Source: Alphaproteobacteria bacterium (GTDB lineage: Bacteria > Pseudomonadota > Alphaproteobacteria > Micavibrionales > Micavibrionaceae). Taken from it: 59,617 nt of DNA. The notes below the pieces were generated by a model. It did no database searches. It was not told the DNA's origin and worked only from the letters and a program-made list of their open reading frames with translations. The position numbers and the translations under genes are program-made. Shown one piece after another: positions 1 through 8,213 of the stretch (positions within the stretch are counted from its first letter, which is position 1; every line of letters begins with the position of its first letter). The stretch spans positions 1-59,617 of the forward strand of contig JAGRIU010000021.1 of assembly GCA_020443075.1 (NCBI GenBank), in the 5' to 3' direction.

Positions 1-433
1 AATTAAATTCGCGGTTTTCAAAGAGCATGGCTTCGTGCGCCCAGTTTTGATGCGGCTGTCTTTGCGGCTCTATGATGCCTTTTCTTTCCAAAACCGCGCC
101 GATTCTCTCCAGCGCTTCGCGCCAGAGTGTGCAGGCCCGCATTTCCTTGATGCGGCGCGGATCGGGCGCCAGATGACGGCGACCGTAATGGCGCAGCACT
201 AATAAGTGATCTTTGAGCAGGCGGCGCTGGCGATAAAGCCGGTCGAGCACTTTGAGAATATCCAGAGGCTCGCACGGGCGCGGACACAGCCCCTGTCCCG
301 CAACAAAACGCGCGCCGTCATTGCGGGCCTGCTGTGCTGCGATAAACCAGAACCACGCTTCTTCGGCACTTAAAAACGGCATGCCGTGATTTGTTGATGG
401 CTGCGGTTTATATGAGGGGTGCTTGCTCTCCAT
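1..433 (-). CDS. Conserved hypothetical protein, C-terminus beyond the window
   Basis: An open frame of 144 codons runs off the left edge without a stop. It starts at an ATG with a good ribosome binding site (AAGGAGAAC, about 6 nt upstream). The protein is soluble, with no signal peptide or membrane segment. It is rich in Arg, Trp and His: residues 22-31 read SAEEAWFWFI, two Cys lie near residues 50-54 (LCPRPC), and an RLYRQRRLLKD helix follows. I recall similar SAEEAWFWF proteins of unknown function in Alphaproteobacteria but know no role. It is divergent from the HTH-PyrE gene, with about 140 bp of shared promoter space. No function is proposed. Confidence 0.75.
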   Translation of the reverse strand, partial: MESKHPSYKPQPSTNHGMPFLSAEEAWFWFIAAQQARNDGARFVAGQGLCPRPCEPLDILKVLDRLYRQRRLLKDHLLVLRHYGRRHLAPDPRRIKEMRACTLWREALERIGAVLERKGIIEPQRQPHQNWAHEAMLFENREFN

Positions 434-555
434 AAATCTTGTTCTCCTTTGCTCTAGATAAACTTGTTCCCTTTATGTTCTCATTTGTGCTATATATTTT
501 TTGTCGAGTCAAGGAAAAAATAGGATTTTATTCCTGTTTATTTTTGCGCGCGTGG

Positions 556-573
556 ATGGGACTATGGTCCTAT
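556..573. promoter_or_regulatory. Imperfect palindrome overlapping the HTH-PyrE start, possible operator
   Basis: The 18-nt sequence ATGGGACTATGGTCCTAT matches its own reverse complement at 14 of 18 positions, with GGAC/GTCC arms. It overlaps the ATG at 572. The downstream protein begins with a helix-turn-helix domain, so this is the natural place for an autoregulatory operator. That role is inferred from position and symmetry; no binding data are available. Confidence 0.45.
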
Positions 574-1504
574 GTTGACTCATGAAAATATATGGCTGGC
601 CATTGACAGGCTGGCCGCGTCTTTCGGATACTCGCCTTCCGGACTGGCTCGGCATGCGGGGCTTGATCCGACATCTTTTAACAAGAGCAAGCGCATTAGC
701 CCCGATGGAAAACCCCGTTGGCCCTCGACAGAGAGCCTTTCCAAGGTTCTGGCTTTGACGGGAGCGACGATGAGTGAGTTTATAAGCCTGATTGAAGAGG
801 ATGGGCCCGGCACAATGAATATGAACAAAGAAGAGATCGCCCGAAAAACAGCGCAAACGCTTTTGGACACGCAGTCTGTTTTGTTTAATGCGCGCGAGCC
901 TTTTACTTTGAAATCGGGCAAAAAGAGTCCGGTTTATATTGATTGCCGCCGTTTGATTTCCTATGTGGAGGCGCGCCGTTTCCTGATGGATGCGGCGGCG
1001 CATATTTTGACGCAAGAGGTCGGCGCCGAGGCCATTGATTATGTTGCAGGCGGAGAAACGGCCGGTATTCCCTATGGCGCGTTTATTGCCGATCGGCTGG
1101 ACAAGCCGATGCTTTACGTGCGCAAAGAGCCTAAAGGCTATGGCCGCATGGCCCAAATTGAGGGCGATATGGCCGAGTCCATGGAGGATGGGCGCAAGCC
1201 TCGGGTTATTCTGGTCGAGGATTTGCAAACTGACGGCGGCAGCAAGAAAATCTTTATTGATGCGCTACGCGCCGCCGGAGCACAGGTGGAGCACGCCTTT
1301 GTCGTGTTCCATTACGGTATTTTCGAAGCCAGCCGGCAAAACATGGAGGCTATGGGCATCACGCTGCACGCGCTGGCGACGTGGTGGGATGTTCTGGAAG
1401 AAGCCAAAGCGCGTGATTATTTTGACGAGCACACGCTTGCCTCCGTTGAAGCGTTTTTGAACGACCCTGTGGGCTGGCAAGCGCAAGCCGGGAGCGCCTC
1501 ATGA
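572..1504 (+). CDS. pyrE: Helix-turn-helix / orotate phosphoribosyltransferase fusion
   Basis: Residues 1 to about 75 form an XRE-like DNA-binding domain: AIDRLAASFGYSPSGLARHA, then FNKSKR and a PRWPSTESLSKVL helix. It resembles the N-terminus of alphaproteobacterial S24/LexA-like repressors, but no S24 peptidase follows. Residues from about 84 to 310 are a complete orotate phosphoribosyltransferase, which makes OMP from orotate and PRPP in pyrimidine synthesis. Visible motifs are KSGKKSPVYID, GGETAGIPYGA and the PRPP-binding VILVEDLQTDGGSKK. Two in-frame internal ATGs (815, 821) fit where a stand-alone PyrE would start, but the GAAGAGG upstream is badly spaced. Fusion protein, free PyrE or both are possible. 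The stop overlaps nadK by 4 nt, so the two are probably coupled. Confidence 0.85.
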   Translation: MLTHENIWLAIDRLAASFGYSPSGLARHAGLDPTSFNKSKRISPDGKPRWPSTESLSKVLALTGATMSEFISLIEEDGPGTMNMNKEEIARKTAQTLLDTQSVLFNAREPFTLKSGKKSPVYIDCRRLISYVEARRFLMDAAAHILTQEVGAEAIDYVAGGETAGIPYGAFIADRLDKPMLYVRKEPKGYGRMAQIEGDMAESMEDGRKPRVILVEDLQTDGGSKKIFIDALRAAGAQVEHAFVVFHYGIFEASRQNMEAMGITLHALATWWDVLEEAKARDYFDEHTLASVEAFLNDPVGWQAQAGSAS

Positions 1505-2262
1505 AGCTGGGATATTTTGCCGGGAAAAAACCACGGGCGCAAAAAGCTCTGGAAGAATTGAAAAGCACTTACGGCGCTGTAGACCCCGAGGAGGCCGATA
1601 CGATTGTTGTTCTCGGCGGGGATGGTACGATGCTGCGCGCGCTGCACGCTTTTGCCGATTACCAAGCGCCCTTGTTCGGGCTTAATCTTGGAACGCTCGG
1701 GTTTTTGCTTAACGAACACCGCAAGGAGGGGAATTTATTCGAAAGGATTGAAGCCGCCAAACGCTTCACCATCCATCCTTTGCGCATGCAAGCCATTGAT
1801 AAACACGGAAACAAGCATCAGGAGCTGGCGTTTAACGAAGTGTCACTTTTGCGGGAAACGCATAATTCGGCGAAGATCAAAATTTTTGTGAATGACGATG
1901 TGCGCTTGAACGAACTGATCTGCGACGGGGTTATGGTTTCTACGCCTGTGGGCAGCACGGCTTATAACTCTTCGGCAGGCGGGCCGATCCTGCCGCTGGA
2001 GGCTAATATCGTTTCCATCACGCCAATCAGTCCTTTTCGCCCGCGGCGCTGGACCGGGGCACTCGTGCGGAATAACAGCCATATTCGCTTTGAAATCACC
2101 AATCCGACCGAACGTCCGGTCAGCGTTTCAGCCGATTCCAAAGAAATCCGCGATGTGCGCGAAGTCACGGTGAAAGAGGCCCGCCGCATTACCAAGACTC
2201 TGCTGTACGATCCCGACAATCCTTTGCAGGAGCGCATTTTTAAAGAGCAGTTTTTTGGTTAG
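1501..2262 (+). CDS. nadK: NAD kinase
   Basis: ATP-dependent NAD kinase makes NADP from NAD in the cytosol. The 253-residue product has the family's GGDGTML motif at residues 39-45, an FNEVSLL segment near 111-117 and the CDGVMVSTPVGSTAY motif near 141-155. Its length is normal for short alphaproteobacterial NAD kinases. The start overlaps the pyrE stop (ATGA), so translation is probably coupled. It converges with purC, leaving a gap of about 13 bp without a clear terminator. Confidence 0.95.
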   Translation: MKLGYFAGKKPRAQKALEELKSTYGAVDPEEADTIVVLGGDGTMLRALHAFADYQAPLFGLNLGTLGFLLNEHRKEGNLFERIEAAKRFTIHPLRMQAIDKHGNKHQELAFNEVSLLRETHNSAKIKIFVNDDVRLNELICDGVMVSTPVGSTAYNSSAGGPILPLEANIVSITPISPFRPRRWTGALVRNNSHIRFEITNPTERPVSVSADSKEIRDVREVTVKEARRITKTLLYDPDNPLQERIFKEQFFG

Positions 2263-2275
2263 ATAAGCCAGCGCT

Positions 2276-3121
2276 CTACCGCCCCTTAGGACTTTTCACG
2301 TCTTTCAGCTTGCGTTTGGCGGCCAGTTCATTTTCGATCAGTTCCAGCTTTTCCGCCAGTTGTTCGTTGACGCTACCGCCTTTGACGATGCCGTCTTCGG
2401 GGATCAACCCTAAACGCTTGGCGATATATTGATAGCCTTCGACGAGATCGCCCAGATCATAACGGAAACGGTCTTTATCGAGCTTTTCACCGGTTTTAGC
2501 ATCCCACAGGCGGCAATTATCCGGTGAAACTTCGTCGGCCAGAATGATGTAGAGTTCGCCGTGTTCGCCGTAAATGCGGCCGAATTCCAGCTTAAAGTCA
2601 ATCAGGCGCAAACCGATTCCCGAAAACAGACCGTTGAGGAAGTCGTTGACCCGCCAGGCCATCGCAACCATTTCTTCGAGTTCATACGGGTCGGCCCAAC
2701 CGAATGTGAAGATATGTTCTTCACTGACCAGCGGATCGCCCAACTCGTCTTTTTTGTAATAAAACTCGACCAGCGGACGGTTAAGAATAGCACCTTCCTG
2801 TACGCCTAAGCGTTTACACAAAGAGCCTGCGGCCACGTTGCGGACAACGACCTCCAGCGGGATAATCTCCACCTCGCGGATCAGTTGTTCGCGCATATTG
2901 ATCGAGCGAATGAAATGCGTCGGGATACCAATGCCTTCGAGCTTGGTCATCAGGTGGGCGGAAATGCGGTTGTTCAAAACGCCCTTGCCGGCGATGACGG
3001 CTTTCTTTTCGGCGTTAAAGGCTGTAGCGTCGTCCTTGAAATACTGGATAAACGTTCCGGCTTCGGGGCCTTCATAGATAATTTTGGCTTTGCCTTCGTA
3101 GATTTTTTTTCTGCGTGCCAT
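2276..3121 (-). CDS. purC: Phosphoribosylaminoimidazole-succinocarboxamide synthase
   Basis: SAICAR synthase joins aspartate to CAIR in purine synthesis, using ATP. The N-terminus [13 protein letters not shown] is the family signature. [26 protein letters not shown] and [14 protein letters not shown] follow in the usual order. I chose the ATG at 3121, not one seven codons upstream, because it follows AGAGG at 5 nt and matches the usual family start. The product is 281 residues, slightly long because of a charged Lys/Glu-rich C-terminal helix of about 35 residues. It is divergent from the DUF1476 gene, so the promoters share about 140 bp. Confidence 0.95.
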   Translation of the reverse strand: MARRKKIYEGKAKIIYEGPEAGTFIQYFKDDATAFNAEKKAVIAGKGVLNNRISAHLMTKLEGIGIPTHFIRSINMREQLIREVEIIPLEVVVRNVAAGSLCKRLGVQEGAILNRPLVEFYYKKDELGDPLVSEEHIFTFGWADPYELEEMVAMAWRVNDFLNGLFSGIGLRLIDFKLEFGRIYGEHGELYIILADEVSPDNCRLWDAKTGEKLDKDRFRYDLGDLVEGYQYIAKRLGLIPEDGIVKGGSVNEQLAEKLELIENELAAKRKLKDVKSPKGR

Positions 3122-3262
3122 GGGAACCTCTATTCCTAACATGTTATGGGGCTTTCAGTTTTATAGGAGTTTTCGGGTGATAACAATGGATTTTCGCGTA
3201 TTTGAGTGCTAGAAATAGGGTATAACATTTGTTCAATCGTCGTGCAGAAAGGGTTTACGTAC

Positions 3263-3589
3263 ATGACACTTGATAATCGTAAAAAAGCGATGGAAAGCAA
3301 ATATGCGCATGATGAAAAGCTGGGCTTTGAAATCGAAGCGCGCGGGTGCAAGCTCTTTGGTCTTTGGGCCGCCGGGCAGCTTGGGCTGGAGGGTGAGGAA
3401 GCCAAGGTTTACGCGGCTTCTGTTGTTGAGGTTAACCTCGATGAGCCGGGCTTTGACGATGTTTTGCGTAAGATTTCAAATGATTTTGATCAAAAGGGTG
3501 TAGAGGCTACTGCCCACACGCTTCATACGGAACTGGATAAAGCGCTACAGCTTGCTAAAGCGCAAAAGATGATTGAAGAGAAAGAGTAG
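3263..3589 (+). CDS. DUF1476 protein, ATP synthase zeta-type inhibitor
   Basis: A 108-residue, mostly helical charged protein with the family core LGFEIEARGCKLFGLWAA. In Paracoccus the family member is the zeta subunit, a natural inhibitor of the F1-ATPase. A role here as regulator of ATP hydrolysis is by family only; no F1Fo genes lie in the window. I chose the ATG at 3263 because GAAAGGG precedes it and the product then starts at the family position (MTLDNRKKAMESKYA). A possible upstream -10 element (TATAAC) lies near 3221. The gene ends at a strong terminator and is probably monocistronic. Confidence 0.88.
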   Translation: MTLDNRKKAMESKYAHDEKLGFEIEARGCKLFGLWAAGQLGLEGEEAKVYAASVVEVNLDEPGFDDVLRKISNDFDQKGVEATAHTLHTELDKALQLAKAQKMIEEKE

Positions 3590-3610
3590 ATTTATGCCGT
3601 CCTTCCAAAC

Positions 3611-3642
3611 AAAAAGCTCCGTTATTTTACGGAGCTTTTTTA
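3611..3642 (+). terminator. Rho-independent terminator after the DUF1476 gene
   Basis: Perfect 12-bp stem (AAAAAGCTCCGT 3611-3622 with ACGGAGCTTTTT 3629-3640) around a TATTTT loop. The T-run continues beyond the stem. The A-run on the other side could make it work in both directions. Confidence 0.93.
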
Positions 3643-3988
3643 TTACTTTTTTTGAAGCCGGCTTCTTGATTTTGTTTGTTCAACTCACCGAATGCAATTG
3701 CTTGCGATTTTTCCTAAGCGGTTTTTGGTTTTGAACCCCCCGATTTTTTCGCCGACTTCAATTATGACTTTTAGCTCCCACCTTTGAGAAAATCAACAAA
3801 AAATTCAATAAAATGAATGCGTTACATATTTTTTATCAATAAATATATAAAAAGTGCATTCTAATTTATTTTCTCTGCTCTCTTCGCAGGAGGTTTGTCC
3901 TTTTGCGCTTGCTTTTTAGAGGTGTGAACGCTATTTCAAGAAACGATCGGCGCGGCTTAACCTGCGTTAAATTATCAGGAGACACTTC
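3643..3988. other. AT-rich intergenic spacer before bolA
   Basis: About 345 bp with no supported gene. It holds a perfect 12-bp palindrome GAAGCCGGCTTC (3654-3665) and an AT-rich imperfect inverted repeat with GAATGC (3815-3820) and GCATTC (3856-3861) at its ends. An isolated AGGAGG near 3889 has no convincing reading frame behind it: the frame opening at 3903 runs out of register across bolA. The bolA promoter probably lies here, but no clear -35/-10 pair was picked out. Confidence 0.6.
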
Positions 3989-4228
3989 ATGGCTATGGAT
4001 GCCCGGCATATTCAAGACCTTATTCAGGACGCGCTGCCCGATGCGGACGTGCGGATCGAGGATATGCGCGGGGATGGCGATCATTATGCGGCCTTTGTCG
4101 AGTCAGCCGCTTTTGAAGGTAAAAGCCGCGTCCAGCAACATCAAATGGTTTATGCCGCGCTGCAAGGCCGGATGGGTGGGCAATTACACGCTCTGGCCAT
4201 CAAAACCGCCGTCAAAAAACAGGCTTAA
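3989..4228 (+). CDS. BolA/IbaG family protein
   Basis: A 79-residue protein of the small BolA class, with the conserved DGDHYAAFVES strand, an invariant-type His in VQQHQMVYAAL and the MGGQLHALAIKT C-terminus. BolA-like proteins bind [2Fe-2S] clusters together with monothiol glutaredoxins and take part in iron-sulfur handling. A CAGGAGA site precedes the start. The glutaredoxin partner is the next gene, 18 bp downstream, a classic conserved pairing, so the two are probably one operon. Confidence 0.92.
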   Translation: MAMDARHIQDLIQDALPDADVRIEDMRGDGDHYAAFVESAAFEGKSRVQQHQMVYAALQGRMGGQLHALAIKTAVKKQA

Positions 4229-4246
4229 AATTTTAAGGAGACTTTC

Positions 4247-4576
4247 ATGCAAAATGTGACATTTCAGCGTATTCAAAAAGAAATCGATAATAACGACATC
4301 GTTTTGTTCATGAAGGGCGAAGCGGCTTTTCCGCAATGCGGCTTTTCCTCTTTGGTCGTGCAGGTTCTCTCACAGCTCGGCGTGCCGTTCAAGGATATCA
4401 ATGTTCTGGAGGATAACGAGCTGCGCCAGGGCATCAAGGATTTCACAAACTGGCCAACCATCCCACAGCTTTACGTGAAAGGCGAGTTTATCGGCGGCTG
4501 TGATATCGTGCGCGAAATGTATGAAAGCGGCGAATTGCAGGATCTGTTGAAAGACAAAGGCCTGCTGGCAGCCTAA
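4247..4576 (+). CDS. grxD: Monothiol glutaredoxin, Grx4 type
   Basis: A 109-residue glutaredoxin with the monothiol active site CGFS at residues 31-34, the WPTIPQLY cis-Pro segment (69-76) and GGCD (83-86), which together form the glutathione and [2Fe-2S] site. It acts as a cytosolic iron-sulfur carrier and forms heterocomplexes with BolA proteins, fitting the adjacent bolA gene. AAGGAGA precedes the ATG. It converges with rodA across a gap of 9 bp. Confidence 0.95.
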   Translation: MQNVTFQRIQKEIDNNDIVLFMKGEAAFPQCGFSSLVVQVLSQLGVPFKDINVLEDNELRQGIKDFTNWPTIPQLYVKGEFIGGCDIVREMYESGELQDLLKDKGLLAA

Positions 4577-4585
4577 ATGCCTTTT

Positions 4586-5716
4586 CTACCGCGTGACTTT
4601 GCTGTCGTAGTGGATATTGACCGACATCATCAGGCCAAAGGAAATTAGCGCGGCCAGCATTGACGTGCCGCCGTATGAGATCATCGGCAGCGGCGCGCCA
4701 ACCACGGGGATCAACCCCATGACCATCGCGATATTGATAAAAACGTAGAGCGAGAAGTTCACACACAGTCCCAGCGCTAAATAGCGTCCATAGTTGTGGC
4801 GGCTGCGCAGGGCAATCCGCAGACCGTAGATAAACACCAGACCAAAAAGAACCAAGAGTAGAACGCCGCCGATCAACCCCTGCTCTTCGGCCCAGAGCGT
4901 GAAGATAAAGTCTGTTTCTTTTTCCGGCAAAAAGTTTAGACGCGCTTGTGTTCCTTCTAAAAACCCACGCCCTTGTACCCCTCCTGAGCCCAGCGCAATT
5001 TTGGACTGGGTGATGTGATAGCCCGCGCCCAAAGGATCGGATTCCGGGTTGAGAAATGTTCGCACCCTTTGTTTTTGATAATCATGCATAATGAACTGCC
5101 AGGCGATCGGGATGGCCGCCGTCACGGCTGCGCCGGCGCCTATAAATAACCAGATCGAGGCTCCGGCCATAAAAAACATGGCCGCGCCCGCCATCACAAT
5201 CATCAGCGCCGTGCCCAAATCCGGCTGAAGCATGACCAGCGCCACAGGCGCCAGAATGATCAAGGCCGGAATAATCAAAAAATAGATCCGGCGCATATCA
5301 TCAATCGTGGCGGCGTTGAAATAGCGGGCCAAAGCCATGACAACGGCGATCTTCATCATTTCGGAGGGCTGGAGTTTCATAAAGCCCAGATCAATCCAGC
5401 GCTGCGCGCCCATCCCGACATGCCCCATGACTTCGACGATCACAAGCAGGAACAAACCGCCGAAATAAGCGGGCCACGTCAGACGAAACCACCATTTAAT
5501 GTCAATCAACGCGACGATAAACATGGCGATAACGCCTACAAAAAAGCGGGCGATCTGCCGCGAAGCCCACGGATCAAAGTTCCCGCCGGCAGCCGAATAC
5601 AGCGCGGCAAATCCGATGCTCGCAATCGTACAAATCAGGATAACAAGCCCCCAGTTGATTTGCTGGAGTTTGTGGAGCGGGTTATGGTCCGACTGAATGC
5701 TGATGGGGCGGCTCAT
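4586..5716 (-). CDS. rodA: Rod-shape SEDS peptidoglycan glycosyltransferase RodA
   Basis: A polytopic inner-membrane protein of 376 residues with about ten hydrophobic segments and family motifs: GAQRWIDLGFMKLQPSE, VMLQPDLGTALM, ESDPLGAGYHITQSKIALGSGG and, near the end, PMISYGGTSM. RodA polymerises glycan strands together with PBP2 in the elongasome. It is the last gene of the mreB-mreC-mreD-mrdA-rodA cluster, 3 bp after mrdA, with GGAG ahead of the ATG. The second SEDS gene, at 45333-46514, is the division-type FtsW. Confidence 0.95.
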   Translation of the reverse strand: MSRPISIQSDHNPLHKLQQINWGLVILICTIASIGFAALYSAAGGNFDPWASRQIARFFVGVIAMFIVALIDIKWWFRLTWPAYFGGLFLLVIVEVMGHVGMGAQRWIDLGFMKLQPSEMMKIAVVMALARYFNAATIDDMRRIYFLIIPALIILAPVALVMLQPDLGTALMIVMAGAAMFFMAGASIWLFIGAGAAVTAAIPIAWQFIMHDYQKQRVRTFLNPESDPLGAGYHITQSKIALGSGGVQGRGFLEGTQARLNFLPEKETDFIFTLWAEEQGLIGGVLLLVLFGLVFIYGLRIALRSRHNYGRYLALGLCVNFSLYVFINIAMVMGLIPVVGAPLPMISYGGTSMLAALISFGLMMSVNIHYDSKVTR

Positions 5717-5719
5717 TCT

Positions 5720-7603
5720 TTATATCTCCATAACAACCGAGGCAGGATTACGTTTTTGTGCTTCGAGCAATATGTCGCGGGCGATTGGGGCGGCGGTCAA
5801 CGACCCGCCTATGCCGTGCTCAACAACCACGGCACACACGTAGCGCGGAGCCTTGAGCGGTGCATAGCCTACAAACAAAGCATGGTGGCGCTGGACCCAG
5901 TCCAAATCTTCATTTTTAATGCCCGCGCGGCGCTGGGCCATGGTAATGCGGCGGACCTGCCCGGTTCCGGTTTTTCCACCGAAGGCCAGTTCAGGATCAT
6001 CAATTTTCGATCCCTTGGCCGTTCCTGTGGAATGGTTCACGACATATTCCAGACCTTTCTTGATTTGCGCCAGATGTTTATCGGATACATCCATTTTCGG
6101 CCAATTCCCCGTGAAATGATGGCGGGAGAGCAAATGGCGTTTGGTCATCCAAGGCTTGACCGCATAGCCGCCATTGACGATGCGCGCTGTCATTACGGCC
6201 AGTTGCAAGGGCGTAGCAAGGAGATATCCTTGTCCGATGCTGGCCACTATGGTTTCCCCGGGCTGCCAGGATTGTCCGTTATACCCCATTTTCCACTGCT
6301 TATCGGGCACGAGGCCGGGGCGCTCTTCGGGCAAATCAAAATCGAGCGCCGAGCCAAGCCCAAGCATTCTGGCCGTTTCGGCGATTTTGCCGATGCCGAC
6401 ATCGGTTGCCAGTTCGTAATAAAAAGTATCACAGGACACCGCGAGCGACTTGGTGAGATCAACCCAGCCATGTCCACCGCGTTTCCAGCAATGGAACTTG
6501 TCCTTGCCGTAATTGTAAACTCCTCGGCAATGCGTAACGCGTTTGGAATTAATATGCCCCGTGCGCAGCCCGGTCAAAGCGCTGACGATTTTAAAAGTCG
6601 AAGCCGGAGGGTATTGGCCTGCGATCGCCTTATTGGTTAGCGGGTGCGCCGGATCGGCCAGCAAATCTTCCCAAACGTCGGCGGGCATACCGGCGGTAAA
6701 TAAATTCGGATCGAAAGCCGGTGAAGAACACAGCGCGTAAACCGCTCCGGTATGCGCATCCATAATCACAGCCGTCGCGCTGCGCTCTTTGGCCAAGCGT
6801 TCCTGCGTAAAGCGCTGGAGTTCTCCGTCCAGGCTGAGCATCAAACGATCCCCGGCGCGGCTATTGCGCGTGTTGAGTTCGCGCACCTGACGTCCGGCGA
6901 CATTCACTTCGACTTCGGCGCTGCCTTTTTGACCGCGCAGGTCCAGATCAAAGCGTTTTTCCGCTCCGGTTTTTCCGATTTTGAAACCGGGCAGACTGAG
7001 AACCGGATCATCGCCGATCTCTTCTTTATTCACAGCGCCTACATAGCCCACAACATGGGCTGTGGCCTCGCCTAATGGGTAGGAGCGACGCTGGCCAACA
7101 TCCGTGCTCATGCCGGGAAAATCCGGCAGATTGACCTCTATGCGTGCCACGTCTTCCCAGCTCAGATCGTCTTTGATTTCGATGGGTATGAACTTTGCCG
7201 TTTTCTTGGCCTGTTTTAAAACGCTCTGAATGTCTTTTTCAGATAACTCTATGTGCTTGGACAAGCTGCGTAGGGACTGTTCAAGGTTTTTGGCCTGCTC
7301 CGGGATAATCAAAACACGGAAATTCTGATTGTTCACGGCCAACGGCACACCAAAGCGATCAACGATTTCCCCGCGCACGGGGGCCAGCATCTTCATGTCA
7401 ATGCGATTGTTATCTGAAAGCGTTCGGTATCTAGCGCCGTGCACGACCTGAAGCCATGCCAGACGCCCGCCCAGAACACCCAACAACCCAAACTGCGCCG
7501 CGCCAATGACAAAAGCACGCCGACTGAATACCTTGGCGTGGTCTATATTTCTTTTTCTAGCTCTTCGGCTTTTCTGGCGCGCAAGTTTTCTAAAGGACTT
7601 CAT
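5720..7603 (-). CDS. mrdA: Penicillin-binding protein 2 (elongation transpeptidase)
   Basis: A class B PBP of 627 residues. A basic cytoplasmic tail is followed by one membrane anchor (residues about 30-52), a dimerisation/pedestal region and the transpeptidase domain. Catalytic motifs are STFK (335-338), SCD (390-392, the PBP2 form of SxN) and KTG (544-546). It cross-links peptidoglycan during side-wall growth with its partner RodA, encoded immediately downstream. No strong ribosome binding site precedes the ATG; it starts 21 bp after mreD and may be translationally coupled. Confidence 0.95.
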   Translation of the reverse strand: MKSFRKLARQKSRRARKRNIDHAKVFSRRAFVIGAAQFGLLGVLGGRLAWLQVVHGARYRTLSDNNRIDMKMLAPVRGEIVDRFGVPLAVNNQNFRVLIIPEQAKNLEQSLRSLSKHIELSEKDIQSVLKQAKKTAKFIPIEIKDDLSWEDVARIEVNLPDFPGMSTDVGQRRSYPLGEATAHVVGYVGAVNKEEIGDDPVLSLPGFKIGKTGAEKRFDLDLRGQKGSAEVEVNVAGRQVRELNTRNSRAGDRLMLSLDGELQRFTQERLAKERSATAVIMDAHTGAVYALCSSPAFDPNLFTAGMPADVWEDLLADPAHPLTNKAIAGQYPPASTFKIVSALTGLRTGHINSKRVTHCRGVYNYGKDKFHCWKRGGHGWVDLTKSLAVSCDTFYYELATDVGIGKIAETARMLGLGSALDFDLPEERPGLVPDKQWKMGYNGQSWQPGETIVASIGQGYLLATPLQLAVMTARIVNGGYAVKPWMTKRHLLSRHHFTGNWPKMDVSDKHLAQIKKGLEYVVNHSTGTAKGSKIDDPELAFGGKTGTGQVRRITMAQRRAGIKNEDLDWVQRHHALFVGYAPLKAPRYVCAVVVEHGIGGSLTAAPIARDILLEAQKRNPASVVMEI

Positions 7604-7624
7604 GATCTATCCGTATAGAACACA

Positions 7625-8188
7625 TTATAGGGGGATTCCACGGCTTTGCGAGCCGAAACTATTGTCAAGAAGCGCTTCGGGCAAGATTTTGTGGGTCAAA
7701 TGCAAAAAGATGAAAATGAGCGGGAACAACATCGTTCCGAAGACAATGGATATCCATATTTCCTGCATCGGCAGCAAATGAAGTGTTAGAAGTGACGCCG
7801 CCGCCCATTGCAGGATTTGCAAACCTGCGCAGATTACCAAAAAGCCCAGCCATACTGCGATAAATCCTTGGCCGGCCAGCAGACGTCCTTGCATCATTGT
7901 GACCTGCCGCGCGGCGATTAACGAGAGCGCGTTCAACCCCAAAGGAAGACCACCCAGCAAGTCGATGCTTAGCCCTGCCAGAAAGACCAACCACATGGGC
8001 ACAATAGCGGGACGGTTGATCGACCAGTAGTACACGGCCATAAACACAAACGGCGCACTAAACACGTAGGATAACGGGTAAGGTGCGGCGATCAGATTGA
8101 GCATGAGTAAAAACGCCATGAACCCGTATATAACGCTCATGCGGGTTATAACTTCGAAGCGCTGGGAGAGGGTTAGAAACGATCTCAT
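7625..8188 (-). CDS. mreD: Rod-shape-determining membrane protein MreD
   Basis: A 187-residue protein with five or six hydrophobic segments and no catalytic motifs. GLSIDLLGGLPLGLNALSLIAAR is the most family-like stretch. MreD is the integral membrane link of the MreBCD elongation complex. MreD sequences are poorly conserved, so the call rests on size, topology and its position between mreC (25 bp upstream) and mrdA. Confidence 0.9.
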   Translation of the reverse strand: MRSFLTLSQRFEVITRMSVIYGFMAFLLMLNLIAAPYPLSYVFSAPFVFMAVYYWSINRPAIVPMWLVFLAGLSIDLLGGLPLGLNALSLIAARQVTMMQGRLLAGQGFIAVWLGFLVICAGLQILQWAAASLLTLHLLPMQEIWISIVFGTMLFPLIFIFLHLTHKILPEALLDNSFGSQSRGIPL

Positions 8189-8213
8189 ACAGGTTTCATA
8201 GCATTTTTAAGCG

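Noticed and set aside
3903..4259. A frame overlapping bolA in another register, preceded by AGGAGG
   Set aside because: It runs through all of bolA out of frame, and its Arg/Cys-rich translation has no plausible fold.
5420..6640. A 406-codon plus-strand frame
   Set aside because: It lies antisense to rodA and mrdA, both with intact catalytic motifs. Its translation is low in hydrophobic structure and matches no family. It is a by-product of codon bias.
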